From positions 1 to 28,945 of IMG/VR virus record IMGVR_UViG_3300017751_000146: 28,945 nucleotides of DNA; one strand, 5' to 3'. The DNA comes from a virus. The notes below the pieces were generated by a model. It did no database searches and was not told where the DNA came from. It saw only the letters and a list, made by a program, of their open reading frames with translations. Shown here one piece after another: positions 1 to 7,824 of this stretch (positions within the stretch are counted from its first letter, which is position 1; the number at the start of each line of letters is the position of its first letter). The position numbers and the translations under genes were made by a program.

Positions 1-1
1 A

Positions 2-1021
2 CATGGGGAATTAATAGATATAGGAGTTGTAGACAGTTGGCAAAATGAAGCTGACGGTTTAAAAAATGATCAAGACGCGTTAAATGAATTTTACAGACAG
101 TTTCCAAGAACTACAGAGCATGCGTTTAGAGATGAAACTAAAAACAGTATATTTAACTTAGTTAAATTATACGAACAAATAGATTACAACGAAGAAATGT
201 CTAGAACACTAGGCATTACTAGAGGTAACTTTCAATGGGTTAATGGCGTTAAAGACAGTAACGTTATATTCTATCCAGATCCAAAAGGTAGGTTTAAAAT
301 AAGTTGGGTACCACCAACAAATATACAAAACAAAGTTGTAATAAAAAACGGTATTAAATACCCTGGCAACGAACATATGGGTGCTTTTGGCTGCGATAGC
401 TACGATATATCAGGTACCGTCGATGGCGTCGGCTCCAAAGGTGCACTCCATGGATTAACTAGGTTTAGCATGGAGGACGCTCCTGCTAACCAGTTCTTCT
501 TAGAATACTTAGCTAGACCACAAACTGCAGAGATATTTTTTGAAGACGTTCTAATGGCGTTAGTATTTTATGGGATGCCTATACTTGCAGAGAACAACAA
601 ACCTCGTCTATTGTATTATTTACGAAGACGTGGTTACAGAGGTTTTAGTATGAATAGACCTGATAAAATATGGAATAAATTATCTACAGCTGAAAAAGAA
701 ATAGGTGGCATACCTAACTCAAGTGAGGATATAAAGCAAGCTCACGCTGCTGCTATTGAAATGTATATACAAGATCACGTTGGTATGAAACAAGATGGGA
801 CTTTTGGTAGTTGTTATTTTAATGAATTACTAAACGACTGGGCTAAGTTTGACATAAACAAAAGAACAAAGCATGATGCGTCTATAAGCTCTGGTTTAGC
901 TATAATGGCTAACAACAGACATTTGTACAGGCCAAATGCAAAGGTTGAAAAACCTAAACTAAATATAAATATTGCTAGGTACACAAACAAAGGCAATGCG
1001 TCTAAATTAATTAAAGAATAA
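2..1021 (+). CDS. terL: Terminase large subunit, C-terminal part (5' end outside window)
   Basis: This is the C-terminal 339 residues of the DNA-packaging motor; the frame is open from base 2, so the ATPase half and the true start lie upstream. The first Met in frame (base 197) is internal. The visible part is the RNase H-fold nuclease that cuts concatemeric DNA. A linker with the usual pro-Thr-rich 'FPRTTEHAFRDE' wording (bases about 105-145) precedes it. Acidic residues in the expected order are Asp in GCDSYD (395-397, second Asp 404-406), Glu in AENNKPRLLYYL (590-592) and Asp in KHDASISSGLAIMA (875-877). The family places these three as the metal-binding triad. The gene ends two bases before the portal start, the standard packaging-gene order. 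The fold family (T4 gp17-like) is inferred from these motifs. Confidence 0.93.
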   Translation, partial: HGELIDIGVVDSWQNEADGLKNDQDALNEFYRQFPRTTEHAFRDETKNSIFNLVKLYEQIDYNEEMSRTLGITRGNFQWVNGVKDSNVIFYPDPKGRFKISWVPPTNIQNKVVIKNGIKYPGNEHMGAFGCDSYDISGTVDGVGSKGALHGLTRFSMEDAPANQFFLEYLARPQTAEIFFEDVLMALVFYGMPILAENNKPRLLYYLRRRGYRGFSMNRPDKIWNKLSTAEKEIGGIPNSSEDIKQAHAAAIEMYIQDHVGMKQDGTFGSCYFNELLNDWAKFDINKRTKHDASISSGLAIMANNRHLYRPNAKVEKPKLNINIARYTNKGNASKLIKE

Positions 1022-1023
1022 AT

Positions 1024-3432
1024 ATGATTACAAAAAGTTATTTTCCTTCTCAAGTTGTAAGCGACCTGGAAAAAATGAGCTATGATTATGGTTTAAAAGT
1101 AGCTAAAGCTATTGAAGCTGAATGGTTTTATACTGAGAGAGGTACTAACAGGTATATAAGTAACCACAATAATTTTCATAATTTAAGGCTGTACGCTAGA
1201 GGTGAACAATCAATACAAAAATATAAGGACGAGTTATCTATAAATGGTGATTTGTCATATCTTAATTTAGACTGGAAACCAGTACCTATTATACCTAAAT
1301 TTGTAGATATAGTTGTAAACGGTATTGCAGAAAGAACATATGATGTAAAAGCTTACTCACAAGATCCTTACGGTGTAGAAAAACGTACAGAGTATATGGA
1401 GTCTATACTGTCTGACATGAGATCAAAAGAATTAAACGATTATGCAGCTGAAGCTTTTGGTATTGACATGTATGAAAACAACCCTAAAACATTACCCGGT
1501 TCTGAAGAAGAACTAGCACTACACATGCAATTAACTTATAAGCAAGCTGTAGAGATAGCAGAAGAACAAGCTATAAACGTTTTGCTCGAAGGTAGTAAAT
1601 ACGAATTAATTAAAAAACAATTTTATTACGATCTTACAGTTTTAGGTATAGGCGCTGTAAAAACATCTTTTAACACGTCTGAGGGTGTTGTTGTTAATTA
1701 TGTTGATCCTACTGATTTAGTATACTCATATACTGAATCACCATATTTTGATGACATATACTACGTTGGTGAGGTAAAGTCTATACCAATAAATGAGCTT
1801 GTAAAACAATTTCCACATTTACAACATGAAGATTTAGAAGATATAGTTAAAAACAAAAACTACCACAAATCTAACTACAACCAAGGTCACAACGAAAACG
1901 ATCAAGACATTAACAAAGTTCAAGTTTTATATTTTAATTATAAAACCTATATGAACGAGGTTTATAAAGTAAAAGAAACTGGTAGTGGTGCTGATAAAAT
2001 ATTGTCAAAAGACGATACATTTAACCCGCCAGAAGATTCAAGTAATTTTGGAAAACTACACAGGTCAATAGAATGCTTGTATGATGGGGCTATTATACTA
2101 GGCACTGACAAACTGCTTAAATGGGAAATGGCTAAAAACATGATGCGCCCTAAAAGTGATTTTACTAAAGTTAAAATGAACTATGCTATTGTTGCTCCAC
2201 GCATGTATAAAGGCCGTATAGAATCTTTAGTACAACGCGTTACTGGTTTTGCTGATATGATACAGCTAACACACTTGAAGCTACAACAAGTATTATCACG
2301 TATGGTACCAGACGGTGTTTATTTAGATGCTGATGGTTTAGCTGAAATAGATTTGGGTAACGGAACAAACTACAACCCGCAAGAAGCTTTAAATATGTTT
2401 TTCCAAACAGGGTCTGTTATTGGACGAAGTTTCACTTCTGAAGGTGATATGAACCCGGGTAAAGTGCCAATACAAGAAATACAATCAGGTTCTGGTGGCC
2501 AAAAAATGCAAAGTTTAATTGCTACATACAATTATTACTTGCAAATGATAAGAGATACTACCGGGCTTAATGAAGCAAGAGATGGTAGTATGCCAGACAA
2601 AAACGCTTTAGTAGGTGTTCAGAAACTAGCTGCAGCAAATAGTAATACAGCAACAAGACATATATTGCAAGCTGGTTTGTATTTAACAGCTCAAGCGGCA
2701 GAATGTTTATCACTTAGAATATCTGATATTATAGAATACTCTCCAACTAAAAATGCTTTCATACAGGCTATTGGAGCTCACAATGTTGCTACTCTTGAAG
2801 AAATGCAAAATTTACATTTGTATGATTTTGGTATATTTATAGAATTAATGCCAGATGAAGAAGAGAAGGCAATGTTAGAACAAAATATACAAATGGCTTT
2901 ACAACAACAACTAATAGAATTAACGGATGCTATTGACCTTAGAGAAATTAAAAACGTAAAGCTAGCTAATCAATTATTAAAAATACGAAGAAAGCAAAAA
3001 TTAGAAAGAGACCAAGCTATGGCTCAACAAAACATACAGGCGCAAGCAAATGCCAACATGCAGACGCAACAGGCATCTGCACAGCTTGAAGTTCAAAAAG
3101 AACAAGCTAAGTCACAAGCAGAAGCTCAACTTGAGCAAATAAAAGCACAACTTGAAGCTCAAAAGCAAGCGCAAGAAGTTGAGTATAAAAAAGAATTAAT
3201 GGCTTTAGAGTTTCAAATGAATATGCAACTTAAGCAAATGGAAACTCAAAACATTAAAAACAAAGAAAAAGAAAAAGAAGATCGTAAAGACGAAAGAACT
3301 AGAATACAAGCGTCACAACAAAGTGAGCTTATAGATCAAAGAAAAAGTGAAAAACCACCTAAAAACTTTGAGTCCGCAGGTAATGATATATTAGGTGGCG
3401 GATTTGATTTAGGTAGTTTTGACCCTAGATAA
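1024..3432 (+). CDS. Portal protein with long C-terminal coiled coil
   Basis: The 802-residue product follows the terminase by two bases and precedes the scaffold and capsid genes, which is the portal position. It would form the dodecameric ring at one capsid vertex through which DNA passes. Residues about 1-600 have the mixed helix/strand make-up of a portal, including the stretch around 'TTGLNEARDGSMPDKNALVG' (bases about 2558-2617), which resembles the conserved stem or crown wording of large podovirus-type portals. Residues about 610-770 are a nearly unbroken Gln/Ala/Lys/Glu helix (QAEAQLEQIKAQLEAQKQAQ and similar), predicted to be coiled coil. The last 30 residues are Gly/Asp/Phe-rich (GGGFDLGSFDPR). 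The large size fits portals with a barrel reaching into the capsid. Identity rests on context plus recognised wording; no search was run. Confidence 0.88.
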   Translation: MITKSYFPSQVVSDLEKMSYDYGLKVAKAIEAEWFYTERGTNRYISNHNNFHNLRLYARGEQSIQKYKDELSINGDLSYLNLDWKPVPIIPKFVDIVVNGIAERTYDVKAYSQDPYGVEKRTEYMESILSDMRSKELNDYAAEAFGIDMYENNPKTLPGSEEELALHMQLTYKQAVEIAEEQAINVLLEGSKYELIKKQFYYDLTVLGIGAVKTSFNTSEGVVVNYVDPTDLVYSYTESPYFDDIYYVGEVKSIPINELVKQFPHLQHEDLEDIVKNKNYHKSNYNQGHNENDQDINKVQVLYFNYKTYMNEVYKVKETGSGADKILSKDDTFNPPEDSSNFGKLHRSIECLYDGAIILGTDKLLKWEMAKNMMRPKSDFTKVKMNYAIVAPRMYKGRIESLVQRVTGFADMIQLTHLKLQQVLSRMVPDGVYLDADGLAEIDLGNGTNYNPQEALNMFFQTGSVIGRSFTSEGDMNPGKVPIQEIQSGSGGQKMQSLIATYNYYLQMIRDTTGLNEARDGSMPDKNALVGVQKLAAANSNTATRHILQAGLYLTAQAAECLSLRISDIIEYSPTKNAFIQAIGAHNVATLEEMQNLHLYDFGIFIELMPDEEEKAMLEQNIQMALQQQLIELTDAIDLREIKNVKLANQLLKIRRKQKLERDQAMAQQNIQAQANANMQTQQASAQLEVQKEQAKSQAEAQLEQIKAQLEAQKQAQEVEYKKELMALEFQMNMQLKQMETQNIKNKEKEKEDRKDERTRIQASQQSELIDQRKSEKPPKNFESAGNDILGGGFDLGSFDPR

Positions 3433-3435
3433 CAA

Positions 3436-3463
3436 TTATTAATTATTATTATATTATATTATG
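3436..3463 (+). promoter_or_regulatory. AT-only leader of the scaffold gene
   Basis: The bases between the portal stop and the scaffold ATG are almost pure A/T, ending TTATATTATATTATG, with no Shine-Dalgarno sequence. Almost the same leader precedes the gene after the capsid gene (6202-6230). It probably serves as an unstructured ribosome entry site, and may also contain a promoter. Confidence 0.55.
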
Positions 3464-4639
3464 GCAAAAAAGAAAACAGAAGAAGTAGTCGAAAAGGCTA
3501 CTGAAGACAACGTAACAAAAGTTGATCTTAAACAAACAAAAAAAGATGATGAACTCATCAAAGTAAATTTAGACAAACCACCAACACCAAAAGAAGATGA
3601 AGTTAAAGAAGATAACGCTGACGACAACAGAGTGGTTGAGCTCGTTGAAGATGCCGACACCACAGAAAAACAAGAAGAAGTACAACCGGAAGCTGAAGCA
3701 CAAGAAACTCCAGTATTAGAAGAAATTACTGAAGAGGAGGTTAAAGAACAAGTAGAAGATTTAGCTGAACAAGCTCAAGAAGCCATGTTAGAATCTGCTG
3801 AAACTGGCAAAGCTTTACCTGAGAATTTACAAAAAGTTGTAGATTTTATGGAAGAAACTGGTGGTAGCTTAGAAGACTACGTACGTCTTAACCAAGATTA
3901 TTCTAGTTATGATGATATGACAGTATTAAGAGAATACTATAAACAAACAAAATCTCACTTAACAGACGATGAAATTAGTTTTTTAATGGAAGACTCGTTT
4001 TCATACGATGAAGAAGAAGATGATGAAAGAGAGATTAAAAAGAAAAAAATAGCGTTAAAAGAGCAAGTTGCCAACGCTAAAAGCCACTTGGACGGGCAAA
4101 AGTCCAAATACTATGAGGAAATTAAAGCTGGTTCTAGGTTAACTACCGAGCAACAAAAAGCAATTAACTTTTTTAATAGATATAACAAAGAGTCGGAAGA
4201 AACTCAAAAAATAGCGGAAAAACAAACTAACACTTTTAAATTAAAAACACAACAAGTTTTTAACGATAAATTCAAAGGTTTTGAATACAACGTCGGAGAT
4301 AAGAGGTATAGGTTTAATGTGAAAAATGCTAATGAAGTAAAAGAAACCCAAGGTGATATTAATAATTTTGTCAAGAAGTTCTTGAATGAAAATAATGAAA
4401 TGTCAGATGCTAAAGGTTATCATAAATCTTTATTTACAGCAATGAATCCCGACGCTATTGCTAATCACTTTTATGAACAAGGAAAAGCTGATGCTATGAA
4501 AGATAGTGTTGCTAAGGCTAAAAACGTAAGTATGGACCCTAGGCAATCATTTTCTAACGATAACACAAGTGGCCCTAAAGTAAGAGTGCTTAACAATGAT
4601 ACTTCTCCAACTTTTAAATTTAAAATCAAAAATAAATAA
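3461..4639 (+). CDS. Probable head scaffolding protein
   Basis: The 392-residue protein sits between portal and major capsid genes, the usual place for a scaffold. Residues 1-115 are highly charged and Glu/Asp/Lys-rich with no hydrophobic core (for example EEITEEEVKEQVEDLAEQAQ), typical of an extended scaffold N-terminus. Residues about 115-300 look helical, with a second acidic patch (DEEEDDEREIKKKK). The C-terminus ends in a short basic segment (FKFKIKNK), and scaffolds of other phages bind the capsid shell through basic C-terminal segments. No protease motif is visible, so a scaffold-protease fusion is not supported. The start is the first Met of the frame after an AT-only leader. Alternative: a minor capsid or portal-associated protein. 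The function is inferred from position and composition. Confidence 0.65.
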   Translation: MAKKKTEEVVEKATEDNVTKVDLKQTKKDDELIKVNLDKPPTPKEDEVKEDNADDNRVVELVEDADTTEKQEEVQPEAEAQETPVLEEITEEEVKEQVEDLAEQAQEAMLESAETGKALPENLQKVVDFMEETGGSLEDYVRLNQDYSSYDDMTVLREYYKQTKSHLTDDEISFLMEDSFSYDEEEDDEREIKKKKIALKEQVANAKSHLDGQKSKYYEEIKAGSRLTTEQQKAINFFNRYNKESEETQKIAEKQTNTFKLKTQQVFNDKFKGFEYNVGDKRYRFNVKNANEVKETQGDINNFVKKFLNENNEMSDAKGYHKSLFTAMNPDAIANHFYEQGKADAMKDSVAKAKNVSMDPRQSFSNDNTSGPKVRVLNNDTSPTFKFKIKNK

Positions 4640-4660
4640 TTAATTTAAAAAAACAAAATT
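4640..4660 (+). promoter_or_regulatory. A-rich leader of the capsid gene
   Basis: The 21 bases between the scaffold stop and the capsid ATG read T-AATTT-A-rich-C-A-rich (TTAATTTAAAAAAACAAAATT). No Shine-Dalgarno sequence is present. A-rich, unstructured leaders are associated with strong translation in Bacteroidetes, which fits the need for many capsid copies. Confidence 0.55.
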
Positions 4661-6154
4661 ATGTCAATTACTGCTGGATCTAATTTGAATAGTGTTCCTG
4701 CCCAAAGGCAACAAACATTATCTACAAATTACTTAGACCTAAACAGCTCTGCTGGTTGGGCACAACAATACTTACCAGATCTTATGGAGAAAGAAGCTGA
4801 AGTTTTCGGACCGAGAACTATTTCAGGATTTCTTTCACAAGTAGGAGCTGAAGAAGCGATGACTGCTGACCAAGTTATTTGGTCTGAGCAAGGTCGTTTA
4901 CATTTATCTTACAAAGGTGATATAGACACTAACAACATTATTACTATCCAAACGGATATTGATGGTAATGCAATATCTGCAGCTACAGATCACGGTATCA
5001 GAATAAATGATACAGTTATTGTATCAACTGTTACTGGAATTTTTAAAGCTATTGTAACTACTGTTAGTTCTTTAAACATTACTGTTGCAACTTACGATGG
5101 TAGCACTATTCCAACTTCTGGAAACACTTTAGATGGTGGAACTACTATATTAGTTTATGGTTCTGAATTTGCTAAAGGTACTGGTTATAACGCTGCTGGC
5201 GCTGCAACTACAGAAACAAGAGGAGCTAACGAGCCACAGTTCAAAACTTTCTCTAACAAGCCAATTATAATGAAAGATTATTACGAAGTTTCAGGTTCTG
5301 ATGCTTCAAGAATTGGTTGGGTTGAAGTTTCTACTGAAGGTGGTCAAGGAGGTTACTTATGGTACTTAAAAGCTGAGTCTGATACTAGAGCTCGTTTTAA
5401 TGACTACATTGAAATGGCAATGTTAGAAAGTGAAATTGGTTCTGATAACGCTCACACGTTAGGTGCTGGTGCTTCTGGTGCTGCTCACGGAGTTGATGCA
5501 CACCTTGGTTTAGCAACAGGTGCTAATACTGGTACTGAAGGTTTATTTGCTGCTGTTGAAGACAGAGGTAACGTAACTACTGGTGTAACTGGTGTTAACG
5601 CTGCTACTGATTTAGCTGAATTTGATGCTATCTTAGCAGAATTTGATAAGCAAGGTGCTATTGAAGAATACATGATGTTTGTTAACAGAGGTACTAGCTT
5701 AGCTATGGACGATATGTTAGCTGCAATGAATTCTTACGGAGCTGGTGGTACATCATACGGTGTATTTAACAACTCTGAAGACATGGCGTTAAATTTAGGT
5801 TTCACTGGTTTCAGAAGAGGTTCTTATGACTTCTACAAGTCTGACTTCAGATACTTAAATGATTTAGCTACTAGAGGTGGTATTAATGCTGCTAATGCTG
5901 CTAATGCTCTTAGAGGAGTTATGATTCCTGCTGGTACTTCTTCAGTTTATGATCAAACTGTTGGACAAAGCATGAAGAGACCTTTCTTACATGTAAGATA
6001 TAGAGCTTCACAAACTGATGACCGAAGAATGAAGTCTTGGGTTACTGGTTCTGTTGGTGCTGCTACATCTGCTTTAGATGCAATGCAATTACACTTCTTA
6101 ACTGAAAGATGTTTAATTACACAAGGTGCTAACAATTTCATGTTATTGAAATAA
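4661..6154 (+). CDS. Major capsid protein (HK97-type fold expected)
   Basis: The 497-residue product builds the icosahedral shell. The N-terminal wording (LNSVPAQRQQTLSTNYLDLN, then WAQQYLPDLMEKEAEVFGPR and GAEEAMTADQVIWSEQGRLH) is the kind seen in capsid proteins of crAss-like and related marine Bacteroidetes phages, as I recall them. Residues about 86-170 form a Thr/Val/Ile-rich, strand-forming insert, which looks like an added surface or loop domain in an otherwise HK97-like chain. The C-terminal part is Ala/Gly-rich and ends with RPFLHVRYRASQTDDRRMKS and a short hydrophobic tail. Codon usage is cleaner and more regular than in neighbours (many GCT, GGT and GAA codons), as expected for the most expressed gene. 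A strong terminator follows 17 bases after the stop codon. Confidence 0.9.
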   Translation: MSITAGSNLNSVPAQRQQTLSTNYLDLNSSAGWAQQYLPDLMEKEAEVFGPRTISGFLSQVGAEEAMTADQVIWSEQGRLHLSYKGDIDTNNIITIQTDIDGNAISAATDHGIRINDTVIVSTVTGIFKAIVTTVSSLNITVATYDGSTIPTSGNTLDGGTTILVYGSEFAKGTGYNAAGAATTETRGANEPQFKTFSNKPIIMKDYYEVSGSDASRIGWVEVSTEGGQGGYLWYLKAESDTRARFNDYIEMAMLESEIGSDNAHTLGAGASGAAHGVDAHLGLATGANTGTEGLFAAVEDRGNVTTGVTGVNAATDLAEFDAILAEFDKQGAIEEYMMFVNRGTSLAMDDMLAAMNSYGAGGTSYGVFNNSEDMALNLGFTGFRRGSYDFYKSDFRYLNDLATRGGINAANAANALRGVMIPAGTSSVYDQTVGQSMKRPFLHVRYRASQTDDRRMKSWVTGSVGAATSALDAMQLHFLTERCLITQGANNFMLLK

Positions 6155-6171
6155 GCACTGTTTATACTAAA

Positions 6172-6199
6172 GAACCGGGGCTTCGGCCTCGGTCCTTTT
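6172..6199 (+). terminator. Rho-independent terminator after the capsid gene
   Basis: A ten-pair stem with one mismatch and one G-T pair (6172-6181 with 6186-6195) is closed by a TTCG loop on a C-G pair, an unusually stable tetraloop. It is followed by TTTT and an AT-rich tail. It starts 18 bases after the capsid stop. It would let the capsid message end separately, or act as a partial stop or 3' shield while some transcription continues into the next gene. Confidence 0.88.
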
Positions 6200-6201
6200 A
6201 T

Positions 6202-6230
6202 TTATTAATTTTATTATATATTATATTATG
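6202..6230 (+). promoter_or_regulatory. AT-only leader of the post-capsid gene
   Basis: Directly after the capsid terminator, an A/T-only stretch ends in TATATTATATTATG, nearly identical to the scaffold leader at 3436-3463. If transcription restarts here after the terminator, a promoter would have to overlap this segment; no TTG/TAnnTTTG-type pair is seen. Confidence 0.5.
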
Positions 6231-7046
6231 TCAAAAAAACAAAAAACACAAGAGGTAGAGGCACCTGTTGTTGAAACACCAGTTGTTAAAACACAAACAC
6301 CTAAAAAAGTTGAACCTAAAAAACTAACTTGGGAAATAAAAGATAGAGTTTACAACTTAAATGGTAATAAAAAACCATTAACTTATATGTTAAGAAGTTC
6401 TAACGTATATTGGTTTGATGAAGAAAAAGGTTATGAAAGAGAACTTAAATATTGTCAAAACCAAAAAACTTCATTTGTAGATGAAATGAAAGGAGACCAG
6501 AGATTAGCTCATATTATTTTTAGAAATGGCACTTTGTTTGTGGAAAAAGAAAAAACAGTTTTACAAAAATTATTATCTTTATATCACCCACATAGAGAAA
6601 AAATATATTCTGAATACAAACCTGTTGAAGAAGCAGCGAGTGATATAGAAATATTAGAAATGGAAGCTGATGCAATATTAGCGGCTAGAGACATGGACGT
6701 AGATATGGCAGAAGCAATACTACGTGTTGAAAAAGGTTCTAAAGTGTCAGAGATGAGTTCTAAAGAACTTAAGCGTGATTTGTTACTATTTGCTAGAAAC
6801 AATCCTAACTTGTTCTTAGAATTAGCTACTGATGATAATGTTCAGCTTAGAAATTTTGGTATTAAAGCTGTAGAGTTTGGTATTATAAAGCTAAGCCAAG
6901 ACCAAAGAAACTTTTTATGGGGATCAAACAATAGGACTATAATGACAGTTCCTTTTGATGAACACCCATACACTGCTTTAGCACATTGGTTTAAAACTGA
7001 TGAAGGTATGGAAATATATGCAAATATAGAAAAACGATTAAATTAA
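6228..7046 (+). CDS. Conserved-type head morphogenesis protein of unknown function
   Basis: The 272-residue protein follows the capsid gene and its terminator. Residues 1-35 are a Lys/Glu/Pro/Val-rich flexible arm (VEAPVVETPVVKTQTPKK). Residues about 38-115 form a compact beta-rich block (YNLNGNKKPLTYMLRSSNVY, then WFDEEKGYERELKY and DEMKGDQRLAHIIF). Residues about 125-215 are helical and acidic, and the C-terminus (FDEHPYTALAHWFKTDEGME) is conserved-looking. Proteins with this wording occur next to capsid genes in marine phage genomes, but I know of no assigned role. Possibilities are a capsid auxiliary or vertex protein, or a head completion factor. It is a real gene by length, codon use and position; its function is open. 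Confidence 0.8.
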   Translation: MSKKQKTQEVEAPVVETPVVKTQTPKKVEPKKLTWEIKDRVYNLNGNKKPLTYMLRSSNVYWFDEEKGYERELKYCQNQKTSFVDEMKGDQRLAHIIFRNGTLFVEKEKTVLQKLLSLYHPHREKIYSEYKPVEEAASDIEILEMEADAILAARDMDVDMAEAILRVEKGSKVSEMSSKELKRDLLLFARNNPNLFLELATDDNVQLRNFGIKAVEFGIIKLSQDQRNFLWGSNNRTIMTVPFDEHPYTALAHWFKTDEGMEIYANIEKRLN

Positions 7047-7052
7047 TCAAAC

Positions 7053-7091
7053 TGTAGGAGCGGTCGCTCTACGGGGCGATCGCAAACTACA
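7053..7091 (+). other. GC-rich intergenic hairpin with two exclusive folds
   Basis: A stem pairs 7060-7067 (GCGGTCGC) with 7076-7083 (GCGATCGC), extended by TGTAG (7053-7057) with CTACA (7087-7091). The same GTAG can instead pair with CTAC at 7069-7072, enclosing AGC/GCT and a GGTC loop (7054-7072). Only one fold can exist at a time. There is no T tract, so it is not a classical terminator. It lies ten bases before a start codon, so a mRNA-processing, stability or translation role is possible. Confidence 0.6.
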
Positions 7092-7101
7092 ATAAAAAAA
7101 T

Positions 7102-7821
7102 ATGGTAAATATAGATAACGTATATCAAAAAGTATTAGCAATAGCTAACAAAGAACAAAGAGGTTATATAACACCTCAAGAGTTTAATTTATTTGCCGAC
7201 CAAGCACAAATGAGTATTTTTGAACAATACTTTTATGATTTAAGTCAATTTTTAAGAGTACCAGGTAACGATACTGATTACGCTGATGCTGTTACAAATC
7301 TTGAGCAAAAAATTAGTTTATTCGAGCTTTACAACGAAAATATTCAAATTGCTAACCAATATGGTGATGTACTTTTAGACGGTGTAAGTGATTTGTATAG
7401 GTTAGGTAGTGTTGCAGTGGTTTATGACAATGGTCCACGTTTTGTTTTGGCTAGTAAAATAAGTTTAAAAGAATTAAGGACATACGGGGCATCTCCTTTA
7501 ATAAGAGAAAATAAAAAATCACCTTATTACACTAAATATAAACAAAGAATTAAAGTTTATCCATACCCAATACCTCCAAAAGATAAAGTTTACATTAGCT
7601 ATGTTAGAAAACCAAACAAAGCGTATTGGGGTTATAACGTTGTTGGTGAATCTGCTTTATACAATCCAAGTAAGTCTAATAACTTTGAACTACACATGTC
7701 AGAAGAAAATGACTTAGTTATAAAAATACTTGCTTTAGCTGGCATAGCAATGAAAGATCCTTCTATGTATCAAATAGCTTCTGCTGAAGATCAAAAAAAT
7801 ATTCAACAACAAAAACAATAA
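7102..7821 (+). CDS. Head-tail connector (ring or adaptor) protein 1
   Basis: The 239-residue product begins with a helical segment of recognisable wording (QRGYITPQEFNLFADQAQMS then IFEQYFYDLSQF, residues about 19-50) that I associate with connector or ring proteins of crAss-like and marine podovirus-type phages. Residues about 95-180 are strand-rich (RIKVYPYPIPPKDKVYISYV and similar), and a final helix (NDLVIKILALAGIAMKDPSM) is followed by a Gln-rich tail. Helix bundle plus beta sheet fits a protein that docks under the portal. It lies directly before the second connector, with three bases between stop and start. The exact ring position cannot be read from the sequence, and the role is inferred from context and wording. 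Confidence 0.72.
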   Translation: MVNIDNVYQKVLAIANKEQRGYITPQEFNLFADQAQMSIFEQYFYDLSQFLRVPGNDTDYADAVTNLEQKISLFELYNENIQIANQYGDVLLDGVSDLYRLGSVAVVYDNGPRFVLASKISLKELRTYGASPLIRENKKSPYYTKYKQRIKVYPYPIPPKDKVYISYVRKPNKAYWGYNVVGESALYNPSKSNNFELHMSEENDLVIKILALAGIAMKDPSMYQIASAEDQKNIQQQKQ

Positions 7822-7824
7822 TAA

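Noticed and set aside
197-199. ATG at 197 as the start of the first gene
   Set aside because: The same frame is open to the window edge and encodes terminase-like sequence (FYRQFPRTTEHAFRDE) upstream of it, so this Met is internal.
7076-7083. GCGATCGC as a cyanobacterial HIP1 site
   Set aside because: A single copy that forms one arm of a hairpin; it is not abundant in the window and other evidence points to a Bacteroidetes host.
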